Source of the DNA: Temnopleurus reevesii
Taxonomy: Eukaryota > Echinodermata > Echinoidea > Temnopleuroida > Temnopleuridae
Reading direction: 5' to 3'
Length of the DNA: 64,000 bases
Assembly (NCBI GenBank): GCA_036244855.1
Contig: BQKZ01000029.1
Location: 93,276 to 157,275 of the forward strand
The notes below the pieces were generated by a model. It ran no database searches. It was not told the origin of the DNA and was given only the letters and a program-made list of their open reading frames with translations. Within the stretch, counting starts at the first letter, position 1, and every line of letters begins with the position of its first letter. Below are positions 44,241 through 57,700 of this stretch, piece by piece. Position numbers and translations under genes: made by a program.

Positions 44241-44331
44241 CACGGCCTCGCTGAAAAACAGCTTGTTGTGGGCAGAATATTGTAATATTTGTTTTTACCG
44301 CGAATAAATAAATTCAACCAACCAACCAACC
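44241..44331 (+). mobile_element. Probable LINE 3' end with (AACC)n tail
   Basis: CACGGCCTCGCTGAAAAACA then GCTTGTTGTGGGC, followed by GAATAAATAAATTC and CAACCAACCAACCAACC. This is the layout of a CR1/L2-type 3' UTR with a short tandem tail; no ORF remains. Confidence 0.5.
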
Positions 44332-45760
44332 ATTCCTCTTATACGAGGTTCAAATTACTTTTCTTTTGTTGGAATATAAAACTCTATGGAGTTAATGCCC
44401 CCTCAAGTATGCTAAAAAGCAAATTCTTGTAATGTAATAGAACGCTTCATTAAGGAATGCACTCTTAAAGTATTATTAAATGATTTTAATAAACATTACT
44501 ATTTTATATAACCATACAAGAAATGGAAATGGAAAAAGTGTTACTTCTTAATAGAATATATTTTAATTTAATAATTCATTAAAATGATAAGAACTCTCTT
44601 GTTATGGAAAAGCTTACCCGAAACTGGTTGCTCAATCCTTTGTACAGCTTGCATCAGACTCTTACCCAGGATTTGTAACCAGTTTTCAACCTTGCAAGTG
44701 AGTAACATGAATAAATGGACATTCCAATAAAGTTTTTTCATGCGAATTTTTTAAAAATGTGTAGAATCGTCTTTTCAGAGTGAGATATTCGTTTTTTATT
44801 TAGATATTTCAGACCGCTGGTGATTGTGTTTAATTAGAAATTTATTGGAGGAGTAAGATTGAAAAGTAAATAGACTGTTATGTCTATTGGTAGATGATAC
44901 CGTCCTTTATAACGATTCCAAACCTTTGAATAAAAAAAAAGCGATTCATGAACATTTCTTTACACATTCTCACTAAACTACTGGTCGTCTAATATCATGC
45001 AATTTATCACAAATATCTATTCCCTGAGCCAATCTAAACCGTTTGATTAAAAGCCATCACGCCCAATTTATCACCCATAATGGTGTGGAGAAGAAACGTG
45101 TATGATTTTTATGTTGTGCAGTACTCTCGCTGTATCGCCGCCATACAAGCGGAATGGTCAGAAATATATATGTAGATCAACTGTGAGCACATCCATAAAA
45201 ATGGCACAGATATCATTTGATTTGTTTTCACATTTTTCATATTTTTCATATCTACCCTCGCCTTGAATAAAAATGCACAATATAAGAAATGATTTAGATG
45301 ATTTGGGGTAACTTTGTTAAAGGAAAAATTGTTTGCTTTGATCGTTTTCACGAAGAAACAAATATCACTTGCATTTTGTCAATGATGTTTTGCGATATTG
45401 AAACATTAAGCTTTAGTTACCAGGTTACATGCAATACTATTAGAATATTAAATGAGCTTGCATGGACTCGACATGACCCCCAATGTGCAATGGCGAGGTT
45501 TGAGGCGGTAGAAGTCCAGAGCCGATCCGGTAGAATGTGTGCCAGTATATCGCACGTATCCTCGGAGATATTAAAATGAGGTTAAAGACTAGCACATCAG
45601 TTGATACAGTGTTACAAAACAAATACCACCCCAACAACAAAAATTATAGAATACAAAAAATAAACATATATCTTTATACGGCAATCAAATGGTTTTGTTG
45701 CATGAAATCATATGCAATTTCATTAAAATGTGCCCTCTATCATGTCTATAGTAACAAAGC
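44332..45760. other. Intergenic sequence, no gene seen
   Basis: AT-rich. A 93-codon + ORF at 45298-45579 has no recognisable domain or splice context. Confidence 0.4.
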
Positions 45761-45990
45761 TTAACGCCTATTCAAACCTTTGCGTTTCAGCCTGCGGTTT
45801 TTGAAAATTAAGAACGATTCACTGGACGCACATAAGGTTGACACACGTTAGGCGTACGCTCTATGAGCGCAAGCCGAACGTCAGTCCACCGTCTAAACAG
45901 CGAATAGTGTGCGCTCGGGGAGCGTTTTAATTGTCAAAAAAACGCTAGGCCGACGCAGGCTGAAAACGGAAAGATGTGAGTCGGTCTTAA
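45761..45990. mobile_element. TTAA hairpin MITE family B, fullest copy
   Basis: TTAA at 45761-45764 and 45987-45990. Arms pair through TTTGCGTTTCAGCCTGCG on the left and CGCAGGCTGAAAACGGAAAG on the right, with further internal pairing around TACGCTCTATGAGCGCAAGC. GC-richer than the flanks. Other copies: 1-29 and 33691-33835. Confidence 0.83.
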
Positions 45991-47629
45991 AATATAGAAT
46001 TGAAAAGCTGGTAGATGATTAGAAGTTTTAAAGGAAAAATAACGCTCCTCGGATGGAGTTTCAGAAACGTTTCCTCAATGAACTCCCTCAATTTCGTCCA
46101 TGTTTAGATGATACCCATAACTCATTGGTCTTGCGGAAAATCGATGACTTATGGATGTCATTTGTGAGATCATGCACATTATTGGGACATCGTCATTCGA
46201 ACATTCATCAATAATGCTTTAAATCTACGGGATGTTTACTATTAGAATGATGATCGTGGCAATAACCTTGCTATGCCAATAATAAATCCATAACCCTGAT
46301 AACTTAACCCACGTAATAACTATTTTCACGCAGGGAGGCTACAGAAGGACAAGTAATTAAGGTATGAAAATAAAATTCCCCCTAGAAAACTCGGACCCAG
46401 GGCCAGGGTAGAATCTTGATAGAAAGCAAAGTATTATTCTAAAATGCAAATTTTTGGTTCATTTTCGAAAGCTGCAGTTGGATAATGATTGTTTCGGTAT
46501 ATTTGAGGTTATACATTATACATTGAGGTAAAATTATTAAAAAGAACAAATAATTTTTGTTACGTTAATTGGAAAGCTCCTTTTACAATCTACTTTTTCT
46601 ACATTATACAATTTTTTGGTGTATTTGGACAGTTCATTCTGATGGTGAATGCACATTTGTTTTATTCATGGTCTACATCATTGTCTATTTCTGCTGACAA
46701 ACCCTCGCGTATCGTTATAAAACAGAAAATGACAATAATAATCTACGAGGACAGATTCCCTTCAATTTTTATTTGGGAAACCCTCTATCCAAAGCCAAAG
46801 TTTGATTACATTTCGAATAATGTGTGTCAGAATGCATGCCTGCCAGCATTCTCAAAACGTCCTTAAAAAGATGGTCACCAAGATTTCCGGGTCTTTCCTT
46901 ATGAGTTACTTCATTCATAACACCAAAACAAGCACTCTGTAAATTTGGATCACAGAGTGGGTGTCGTTTTTCCAGGGCGTGGGGTAAAGTGGTCCTCAGA
47001 GAATGTCATTGAATTCAATGGGCCTGGAGATACATTAGATGAGTGGAGAACATTGGAGTGTTTGATTTACTGGGAAGGAAACGAACGCTGAAATTACATC
47101 GAAGAAATCGCACGCGTTGTTTCAGCTTATGTTACACTGATTTGAACGTTGCCCTTATCGTAAAGAGTAAATGACTTGCGCCTAAAGTTATTACAGAAGA
47201 GTGCAATCGAAATAAGGATTTTTTAAATGCTTTCTTTTTGTAGTGATTTCCTGTAAAGGAACTACTTAAATCCACCCCACTGGCAGTATCTTTAACATGA
47301 AAGCTATATAAAGTTTGAACATTTTCATTCGCAATGATTTTGTCTGTTCCGGAATATGAATTATTTGTGTCCGAATGATGCGACGTATATAGTTTTGTGT
47401 TATTTTTCAATATTTTTTTTGTTGTTTATATTAGATGTATCGATTTTCTTATAAGTGTCGAATAGGTAAATCAAGAGTGTGCAATTAAAAAGGCACCACA
47501 CAAATATTAAATGTGCATGATTATGTATGTGTATTTGTGTGTTTGTGTGTGTGTATATGGCTAAAATTAACTTTCCCTTCAAAGTATACATGCGATTTAT
47601 TTCCTGAGTTTGTAAGATTGTAATCATTT
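45991..47629. other. Intergenic sequence, no gene seen
   Basis: AT-rich, unassigned. Confidence 0.45.
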
Positions 47630-47639
47630 TGGACTGGTC

Positions 47640-47712
47640 AAGGAGTAATCACATGATATGTTTGAATATGGAATATGGAATAAACTTGAATTGAAAAAAA
47701 TGAAATTGAAAT
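47640..47712 (+). mobile_element. Probable LINE 3' tail
   Basis: GAATATGGAATATGGAATAA then ACTTGAATTGAAAAAAATGA: tandem-tail-like 3' end of a different LINE, directly followed by the decayed RT sequence. Confidence 0.4.
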
Positions 47713-48985
47713 ATAGGAGCTGTACTTGTTGATATGTCAACAGCTTACAACATTGTAAACCACCGTCGACTACCACATGAAATATTTACCACGACTCGGC
47801 AACTCACACATAACAAGAAGTGTGGAGTATTTGATCCAAAACCGACTCTCTAATGTTGACCTGTCAGGAAACAAAATTCTCTGACAAAAGTAGAAAAAAT
47901 GGGCTACGTCAAGGGAGTGTCTTAGCACCCGTATTGTTCAAGATCTATATGAATGACCATCCTATTCTCCACAAGGCCTGGATCTTTACGCAGACGACTT
48001 GTGAATTACCATCTAGACTATGAATTCATTTGAAACGAAAACTACTTTGACTGGGACACTTGACAAACTGTCATCCTACCCGGATGTAAATCACCTGAGA
48101 GCATTCATCTAATATATAGAAGTGCGCTCCTTCATCTATAATGGACATACCCTTATACCGGACACTAGATGTCTCAATGAATGGTACAGTCGTAGAACAT
48201 TGTGGCAACCCAGTGTGTCTTGGTGTCATCTATGCTAGTTCCCTTGCGTTCAAAACCCAATTTCATCAACAGGAAAAGGAAGATGAGTGCCAGGAATATC
48301 CTACTTCGCAAACTGAGCACATCATCCTGGGGAGCAAATCCAACGACCATTAGGTCAACAGCTTTGGCTTTTTGCTTCTCTGCTGCAGAGTATGATTGCG
48401 CAGTGAGGAGTATTCCGCTCATACGAAAAAGATTGACCCTTTGCCAAATACGGGTTGTCACTTTATCACTGGCTACATGAACTCTGCCAAAGCTGATGAC
48501 ATCTACATCCTCTCCGGCATCGCGGTTAAAAGCAAAGAGGATCGCCTCAGGAAATTGGAAGACGAAATTCATTTTATTTTTGGGCAATGCTTTGATACCA
48601 AAACGTCTGAAATCACGCATAAGCCTCCCGACCACTGTATCCCCCTTGGAAAGCAAAACATCAACATAACGTATGAATGTAGCCTATGGGATGACGGATT
48701 GAAGGAATCTGCATAGAACCATCTCTTGGAATGAATTAAAATGAGTCACCCGATCCATGCAGGTGGCTAAGTTCGAACAGATTAGGATCGCGGTTGGCAT
48801 GGGGAGGTGCAAGACACGCATGCTAGAGTGGTTGTACACTGATAGCTCTGCAAATATAGTAAGCGTTGTTTGGGCATTCCGCCTATCATGGTTCATCTTC
48901 TGAGCTGCAATGCAATGTTAGAGCCTTGTACTGAGAGGGACCTAGCAGTGGTGAATGGCAATGGCTCGTAGATATTGGAAAATTA
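47713..48985 (+). pseudogene. Decayed reverse transcriptase ORF of a non-LTR retrotransposon (Jockey/CR1-like group)
   Basis: Shifting between frames, it shows RT motifs in the correct order: VDMSTAYNIVNHRRL (motif A region, first Asp kept, second replaced by Asn), NGLRQGSVLAPVLFKIYMND (about 47897-47956), catalytic YADD at 47987-47998, then VVEHCGNPVCLGV, ARNILLRKLSTSSWGA, ALAFCFSAAEYDCA, HFITGYMNSAKADDIYILSG, GRCKTRMLEW and a C-terminal LLSCNAML...CTERDLAVVN. Stops and frameshifts are numerous, so it cannot be active. No endonuclease domain is visible upstream: the copy is 5' truncated, as is usual for LINEs. Family placement comes from motif wording and is not verified by search. Confidence 0.88.
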
Positions 48986-51900
48986 TTGTGTGAGATGATG
49001 AGTGAAAATACTCTCATCATTAGAATTTAGCATGTTGTGACGAAATAATACTCCCGTATACTGAAAACTTTTGTTTGAAATGTTCAGTCACTGAAGAATC
49101 GGTCCCGCACCGCACTCCGTATGTATGCGTCATGCTGCACTGCAAACCGAGGGCTGCAGTCGCGTAGACGATCTAGCTGACACCATCGGGTATCGACAAC
49201 TCCATATCCAGTTATCGGATACAATGGCGTCAAAAGTTCGAACTAGTAAAAAGTTTTCAGCATTACAGACAAACGGGATGAGATGTGCAAGAGATTTTTT
49301 TGCTGACTGGCCATAGTCGAGAGTGACTATTTCAGCGCTGTGTGAGAAACCATAAAACCCATGATCTAAAATAGATCTTGTAAACACATGGGATATTTGA
49401 TTACTATTTTACTGCGCGAAATTGCTTGGAATGATACTATTTTCCCCCAGATAAGTGACCTCAAAGACATTCTTCAGTTACTAGGTCCGATGAAAGTGAC
49501 CAGTTTCCAATATTAACAGTTGTTTTGAACCACAAAGTGTGATAAATTTCTGGATAGCCACATAAAACGTCAGTATAAGTGATAGTCATACCATATTCCT
49601 AGTAAAAGACAAGGTAGTGGACATTCTAAATGATACGCTTCTCTTGATATCAAACAAACTTAACAGCTACTCAGTTTCTGGGTTACCCCTTAACTAATAG
49701 GATTGTTTGATGCATGGAACACGAATGTTGCTCAGATCTAATCAAGACCTCCTCGATCCATTTATGGTCTCAATACTCTGCAATTAACTAACGGGATGAC
49801 GGCAGCTACTCGAGTCTGAAACCTTCTCAAGCAGCCAATTGAAATGCCTAATCACCTGCAATATATTAAAGGAAGGTCCTCATCCTTCCAAAGGTCCATA
49901 CTCCTAAGGTCCGATTCTGAAAGTACGTCTTCTTCCATCTTGGTACTTAAACCTTGTTTATCACTCCTTGTTTTCTTACACGGCTTGAACTGCAATTGAT
50001 TATTTTGAGAATATGTTTCTGAGAAGGTTCTTTAATGAAGTAAGTTGTCTTATCAAAATCTTCATTCTTAAACTAAATTTCTTTTCATAAACTCCAATAA
50101 AATTCCTTCAATCTTCTACCTTGTAGGGTTAACCTCTTTTACTTTCAATTGATCTGTCGTCATGACAAAAAAGCGGAGCAAATTTCAATCTTGGTTATTG
50201 ATCACTCGCTTTGATGGACAGGGAATTCGTATTCATTACACCGATATTTGACAGTCTGAAAATCTAGCGTTCTGCAGACAATTGATAAACTAATAATCCA
50301 TATCATTTCTGGTAAAAACTTTAATATCTTTATGGTAAATGAATAATCATTTCGTACCGTTTTCTTATTAAGTAAACGAGTTAGGACGTTTCAATGTCCA
50401 ATGGAGGATATCTTTCACGCTTGATTAAAGAAATGATATACACATGATACGGGGTGCATATGTCAAGTGGAACAAAACGGACGGGGCAGTTAGCTTTTGA
50501 TGAAGAGATCGCTTTTTGAAGAGGAGACCCTTGGGAAATTATTGCCTGAATCTGCTGAAATCAATGGATAATTAATAGTATATAACTTTACATTGGCTAG
50601 CAGCTATTAGATTACGAAGGCTCTCATCTCGTTTATAAAGAAACTCTCCTGAAAAAAAAAGAGTGCTTAAAGTACTTTTATTGGTGTCTCTGTCTCCATT
50701 AAAAAAGAATTGTATAGTCACATTATATTAGAACTGTCAAAGTGGAATGAATAAAATAACCAAACTAAATACTTTGATTTATTTCATATCACACCTTTAT
50801 ATGTAATTCATCATTCACATGGTAATCAAAACATGGGTCTGAGCTCATTGAGAAAAAGTAAATCCACATTCAAAGATTCTATTTTTTTCGGAGAAATGTT
50901 GTTTAAAATTTGTTGTGTCTCTCTAAATAATTACCTCGTGGGTGGAAATAATCTTGATCCCATGTGGAATAAAAACGAGAAGAAAAATCGGAAGAATGGA
51001 GAACCTAACGACCAACCGTGAATGTATTCGCTCCAAGAAACCAGCTCGACCCAGCGCAGCGCTTCTTGATTTAATGGCGGTAGCAGCGGTAGAAGACAGG
51101 TATCATAAATCGCAAATGCGTGCTTCGCTTCTTGATCGCAAAGAGCACCTATGCGATCAAAGTCAAGGAAACATATTAAAAATATGGATCGATTAGTCAG
51201 GGTTGGTGATACAGAGTTATAGCCTCGGCACACAAGAACAGGTCCCTTTTGTGTTATTCTAACCTGGTGTCCTAGATTTGTTAAAATGTCAAGAGAAAAC
51301 AAAAACCGGTTTGAATAAAAATCTATAACAAGGGTTTGGTGTCAAGATCTAAATCGATCTAAACTCTAACCTATATACATTTATATTTCATGAAATATGA
51401 TAACATGGGACGGACATATTCCATTTGTATAGCCTATTGTATTCCACTACTGAGGTCATGAAGGTGCACATCCAGGGTGGAACATGACATTTATACGAAT
51501 GGTCGAAATAATGTATAATTGACGAACAGAAGGGAAAAAAGGAAGGAATTGAATTAAATTTATTCTAAAACTCCATGCATGGTTACTTATTGTTCTACCA
51601 CAGAAACAATGGATGAAAGACATCTAATGAACACAATAAAATACATCAATGGACGAATCGCAATTGTATTGTTTTTTAATAGTTTCTGTTGGAACAAATA
51701 ATTTCTGCTTTAAACATCCCCTGAATGAAAATACTTGTAAATGAGATTCAGTTTTGTCGAGACATTGCAAATTGGTAGAAAAATACTTGAATATGCTGAA
51801 AGGGATTTATCTTGACACACGGAGCAGTGATCATGAACCATGTAATTTATCATTGTTTATGCCACAATATGGCTGAGGACTCAACAGCGGTTCCGATCGG

Positions 51901-54240
51901 AAACCATATTAAATGGTGTCGATTTTATTATGACATCACACCGTGTTTTCTCATATTATAAGTCGATTATTATATTTGACACACGGACTTCCTTTCATCG
52001 CTTATATCTTCTTCCCGCCGAGTCATTGAGAGCTAATTTAACTGTGTTTTAGTGCGAGTTCCTGATACTACAGTCATCGGCTCTCATTCAAATCATAGAG
52101 ATAAAATTTATGTACATGTTCAGATGAGAGAATGGTGCATTTTTATTAGTTTTACTTGTTCCTCCCTTTTATATCGTTCTCGAATCGATTCAAACTCGTA
52201 AATTCTATTCCCATTCGCTTGGGAGAGATTAAGTTACAATTTACGCGTGCGAACCCTCACTTTCCTTCGCTTATACTTCGTAGGTTTATAAACCTAACAT
52301 AATTGTGCTTTACGACAGGTTTTCTTTAGCGACTCCAAGAATGCCTTTTCCGCGTCTACTTTGCACTCAAATGTTTATCCGGAGAGAGAAATCTGCATTA
52401 TAAATGTTTAGTTCTCTCATAACACACCGATCTTTCTTCTTTTACTTCCACATCGTCCTGCAACCGCCTTACACTTTCATGGGCAAAGAAAGCTAATTGG
52501 CAGCGTTATCCGCATCAATTATGACATCAGAAAACACTTGATACTTTTCAACTACAATGGAACTTTCTTCAGTAGATCGTTAGGAATTGTTTTAATATCC
52601 AATATCACTTGTTATTAACTAATTTATAAACGTTTTCGTAATAAAATCACAATAACAAAAAAGAATTTTGCCGAGGTTCTATACAAACTTTCGTTTCGTT
52701 TTGGTCTTTTATGGCTTTGAAAAGTTTTTTTCAGCTGATTTAATCGAGAATTCGCTGCTAGTAAAACTTATATCTGTGTTCACATATTATTGTTGGCAAG
52801 AGAAATACCTGAATCCGTTAATATGGGTCTCCATGTAATATGATAGTTCTTGGTATTAAGAAGGGCAATTAGGACACGTATCCCATGCATGTCCCACCTG
52901 GACCTTTCCCTAAACCCAATAACCTCATATAAGCCAACTTAAGACAAAAGTAGACAAGAAAACAACCATCCAGTGAGATAACCCAACATTCTCTTCTTAA
53001 GGTCACGTGTCCAATTTGCGATTCCATCATCTGGCTTGCAGCCACGTTCCCGAGGGTGTGAATATTTTTTAAGATAGTTCCTACCTTTTGCAATTTAAAT
53101 GCATCGGTTTGACCATTTAATAATTCAAAGTCGGTATTCTTCACGAACAGCTAGCTCTGTTGTCAAGAGCCTCCTTTTCAAATCTGCATTTTAATATTTC
53201 TTTTTATATAGAAGGCGATGTCATTAGAAATTTAACGGACGTCACACAAAGCCCGCATGGAATATTAGAGAAAATAATGTGCAACGAAACGCACTAGAAT
53301 GATTGAGTTGTTTGTTTAACAATTACACATTGTTCAGTGCGCGCGCTTTTGGTTGTGGCGTGGCGACTAGAGCATGTAGAGCGGAGAGCTGAAACGAGTA
53401 TTTTCTCAATATTCTGCGTCTTTATTTTCATTTCTTTTCCTTTTAGAGTATCCGCTTTTAGTACACTTTCGCTTACTGCTCGTTGTAACTTGACACTGTA
53501 ATTGGATGTAACTATTCAAAGCATGCTTCATTAGCCTCAGCTCATTAAGAAATGATAGTCGATGGTTGATCAAGGTCATGTTTATTCATAGCGCATGTCG
53601 ATTGCTCGGTATTACCTGTAATTACCAATATATGCGTAAGATATTTGAACACTTAAAACCTTGCTCACACAGTGCTTACGGTTTGTTGTTCATATATTAA
53701 TATTTTTTCTCGTGTTAGAGCCTTATCTGAATCGATGACGCGATTTCCGCCCAAACAGCTTTATCGTAAGTTAATGCACCTGAGCTATTTCAGGCTCTGT
53801 TGACAACGTCCCTTAATATTCATTAAAGCGCATTATTTCATTTTTTTAAAAAGTAAATGAGGGTCTTTACGGTAATCACATATATGATATTTATATTTTT
53901 ACATATATATGATGCTAAAATAGCTCGTTTCTTTACATACAATAGAGATAGTAAAGCTATATAGTATTTGACAAAAAAAAAAGAATACATGAGACAAAAC
54001 GTATAGATCCTTCCTCGGTATGAATATGCCAAAATGTGTTCAATTGTGTGTGTTTGTGCGTTTGTGATATAGAGAGTGGGTGACTTTGAATATGCGTTTC
54101 GGAATAATATTAATGTCACTGTTCAAAAGACCTTCAGGTACTGGGCTCGAACTTCAAACTTTCAAGGTGTTGCTATTCCCAAAACAACATTGGGTACCTG
54201 ACAACATTGGATTACAGATGTACACTGCATGACTGTTGGG
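48986..54240. other. Long intergenic stretch, no gene seen
   Basis: AT-rich. Open stretches at 50931-51302 (both strands) and 52869-53144 (minus) have a somewhat protein-like composition but no recognisable domain and no bounding splice sites. A CpG-rich patch lies at about 53335-53400. Confidence 0.4.
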
Positions 54241-54269
54241 TCTATGCCTGCTGAATGATGTTTATGGTA

Positions 54270-54560
54270 GTGGATAATTCCCAAAGGTCCTCTCTATTTA
54301 AACGCAAGCAATGTCGATGTCTACACTTGGCACAGCTGCAGCAACACTCTAAACCAACTCCACAGGAATGACACACATTTGAATATTTCTGTCTCTGACA
54401 TGTAAAATGTTTGGTATGAATGTCGTCGGATTTGTGTCCCTCAGACCGGTGAGACTGGAGCTAGAGTGGCAGGACGGTATATCCCTGGTGTGCCCTCGTG
54501 TCAAGGGGAGGTTGCTTAGCTGCACAAATGTGTTTGTGAGAATTCCCCAATGGGATGACT
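54270..54560 (+). pseudogene. Decayed coding remnant, possibly extracellular-domain-like
   Basis: From about 54274 one frame reads PKGPLYLNASNVDVYTWHSC, then LNQLHRNDTHLNISVSD, a stop, NVWYECRRICVPQTGETGAR, VAGRYIPGVPSCQGEV and another stop. Only two stops fall in about 90 codons of balanced composition, with several Cys and N-x-S/T sites. The order 'YTWH ... LNISV ... WYEC' recalls the C-to-F strand pattern of an Ig-like domain, but I cannot confirm this. Upstream the frame is closed within a few codons (MPAE then a stop). Downstream the frame is again interrupted. A relic of a cell-surface protein gene is the best guess; chance is the alternative. Confidence 0.3.
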
Positions 54561-57222
54561 GACGCAGACTCCTTAATCACCAATAATGGAGAGCAAATTA
54601 AAATACCCGCCTCTTCATCAAAACCACATTAATGGCAACGCGGACCAGTCAACCAACGAAGAGAGTTTGCAAATTTACATGGGTAAACATATCCACTTCT
54701 ATCCATACCAATAGACGGATTAACGCGGATATTAGCTCAGATATCTAAAACTGGAAATGCCACAACCACTGAGATCGGCAGTGATAACAGTGGAAATGTT
54801 AAAAGACCACATAAAACATTTAGAAATGTCATATAAGACAGGACATGTACTTCTGTTATGTTTTACCATAGCCCTACCACCTCCTATAAGGTCAATGGTT
54901 TTACTCATTAAATGTAATCTGCTGGAATCTATCACATTACTTGTTGATTTATAATATCAGTTGGCAATAGAAGTTGAACAATATATTTTTTGTTATCATT
55001 TCATTGTTCTTTTTATAGTATTTCCATACCTTTTACAGCGTACCCATGCTAATTCATGTAATAGACTGCTGCTTTCGCGACAAGTTTCTCCTTGACTTTA
55101 GACAAGCTTGTTTTGCGCAAAGGGACTGAATCATAAGCGATAAATATCGGCGCGTCCATTTTAGGCAACAATTGGGGATGTATTGTCAACTGTGCATTCT
55201 GGTACTCAGGTAGATGACGAGGAGTTTATTTTCAGACAAAGAATTATTCACCCTCTGTAATTTTAGAATAGTCCAAAACTTTGTAATTAGCCATAATGTG
55301 TGAAAAGCGAAAAGGAACCAAATTTATGCCTACAAAATGCAGCAATTTATTGAAATTTTCAAATTTAACTTAGCTTATGTCTTATATGTTTTTTTAAGGA
55401 AAATTTCATATGTTTTAGATAAGAATAATTCAAATTGCAAATTATACTTAATGATTTTGAATAATCCTGTATGACATGAAAGCTTAAGTTGAGCTCACAT
55501 AAAACGAAATCTAAGGTAGATTGGTCAATCTTCTTTTGATGGAATTATAATTTTCTTGATTTAAATATCAATTGAATATAGGCCTATGTAAGAATACGAT
55601 GGTTTTTTTTCACTTCACAAGTTCAAGGCGGTATGAGATAGATGTACACACCTCACCACTGAAAATTATTATCCCTGTCTGGCGTAAGTTAATAAACACA
55701 TGGTCGTTGAACAAAAAAGGTTGGGCAGCATTAAATTCCAACTCCCGATGGCGTGTGATTTTTGTTCGCGTCATCATAAATCAAATACGTATACATATCT
55801 ACAATAATTCGCTCTTCTTTATTCGTTTGGTCACGATAATAGAGAAGAGCGTGACTTCTGTGGGCAACGGAACGAAACACCATACTTTAATTGACCACTT
55901 GCGGGTTAGATGGGTTTTGAAGAACACTGTGGAGGTGGGATGTATTGGATTCTAGCCGGATCGCTTGGATTGCTCTGCGTAAACATTTTGGAAACTCCCG
56001 TTTGACCGGATATTGGTTGAAAAATATTATCAAGTGCACAGTCATAAATATAACGATTCAACACGTAATGAAATGATCTATATGAAATTAAGAAGTGTTG
56101 ATTGGTGTCATGTGTCATAAAAAGTTTTTAAAGCGCATTCGTGTGTTAAGACGATGGACATGTAATCTGAAAGGAGGTTCCACAACCGATTGGATGGCGC
56201 ACAACTTTCGTTAGAGTTTCAATATATTTGTTCACATGTATTTTGTTCAAAATGTTGTCAGAGTCGAATGGTCTTATAAATTTCTGCTTAATCCTTGATA
56301 AAGATACACCATAAAATCCAACATACGTCGAAAATGTTACCTCTTTACCAAATTGCAGCGCACCCCTTTGATAATAAAGTTTCATTCACTAAATCTAAAA
56401 TAACCAATAGGTTACCTGGAAAACAAAACCTTACCACAGTTATTATCAAAAACCTGTGTCCATTTAATTTTCAATTGTTTCGACAATGATACATGACTCA
56501 TTTATTGGCACACGACCAAGGTGGAGTATCTATCCATTTATGTTAGTGTCCATGGTGTAGTTTGTGTCCATTTGTGGTAGCATGTCACGTCTGGAGTGAT
56601 GCCGGCATCAGAATCACTTGTGTTGACGAACACTTAAACTTTCATCCTCATACTCTAGATAAATACTACCACTCTTGAATATGGAGTGGCCTGAAAGGGT
56701 TTGGAATGCTACTAGAAACACTCCGTAGGCCCGAGCATGGGTGAGCTCCTCAAGTGCAGAACATCTGTTTTGTTCACAGATACCATATTCCACTTGTTCT
56801 AAATTCAAAACTTGGAGTGAATGATGAATCGGTGTCGACATGAAACATGTATCATTTTGAGTTTTCTCTTGGTTGCTTATCATCACATGGGCAGCGTTAA
56901 AGAAAAGAAATAGAATATAACGTTACGAGAATCAAAATGTGTAATTTGTTCTGGCTGATGAACGATTTCGGCAAGCAGACTTAATTAACATTAGATCAAA
57001 CGAAGTTGAATGACCAGATTCCTGAATAATTAATATGGATTGGACTGTCGGTATTCTTGTATAGTGGCCTTGAATTTACATAGTTCTATTGTTTATCGCG
57101 GAAAGGACGTTTTCCACATTTTCATCGTTAAGCAATGATTTAGTCGTGTCATGGCAACCGCATTCTTAAAGATGCGCTGTTTCTTGTTCTATATTTTTTC
57201 ATGTTTATTATACTTCATCACT
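54561..57222. other. Intergenic sequence, no gene called
   Basis: Several open minus-strand stretches (55906-56118, 56146-56385, 56614-56886) are not AT-biased but show no recognisable domain or splice structure. Confidence 0.35.
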
Positions 57223-57391
57223 TTAGAAGTTTAATTCGTCATTACCAGTATTGCGGATTTCAATGACTTCGCGCTTAATTTGTTTGGACATGTCACTTAA
57301 AGCGTTATATTTTTTAAATCGATTGTTGGTTGCTTCACACATTAGTTTGGGGCTTGCAGCACGTTCAAATGCCATTCTTCTTTTACTATTT
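57223..57391 (-). CDS. Candidate terminal exon of an unidentified gene
   Basis: On the minus strand a pyrimidine-containing acceptor (CCCTTTTGTAACTCCAG) at 57392 precedes about 55 codons ending in TAA at 57223-57225. The peptide is strongly charged and helix-prone: NSKRRMAFERAASPKLM, CEATNNRFKKYNALSDMSKQ, IKREVIEIRNTGNDELNF. Such a basic/acidic helical tail is plausible for a cytosolic C-terminus, but I recognise no family. No upstream exon (higher coordinates) could be identified. Confidence 0.35.
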
Positions 57392-57511
57392 CTGGAGTTA
57401 CAAAAGGGCGATATTATGATGATTGATATATAAAAGGTATTATCACACATTTGTACGGTTCAAGAGAGCCCCAGATGCTTACTAATCACATAGCATCCTG
57501 ATCTCAGGTTT

Positions 57512-57546
57512 CTCAAGCAGTGGACGCTCGGTATCCACTGCTTGAG
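57512..57546. repeat. Perfect 13-base-pair hairpin
   Basis: CTCAAGCAGTGGA, a 9-base loop CGCTCGGTA, then TCCACTGCTTGAG. There is no T-run on either side, and bacterial-type termination is not relevant in this genome. It lies within an open minus-strand frame (57482-57700). Confidence 0.8.
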
Positions 57547-57700
57547 ACCACGCACTAACAAAACTGTGAACAGGATTTGATGGGAAATACCATTTAATAA
57601 AAGTTGAAAGAGTAATCATAAAGTACTGCCTTAAAACGAATACAGTGTGAACGAAAAGTGGCAGTGTCTTCAAGGAAATGCGAGTGGCTTTATCAACCAT

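Noticed and set aside
50931..51302. Overlapping ORFs on both strands (84 and 123 codons)
   Set aside because: Open on both strands with no domain, splice site or repeat signature recognised.
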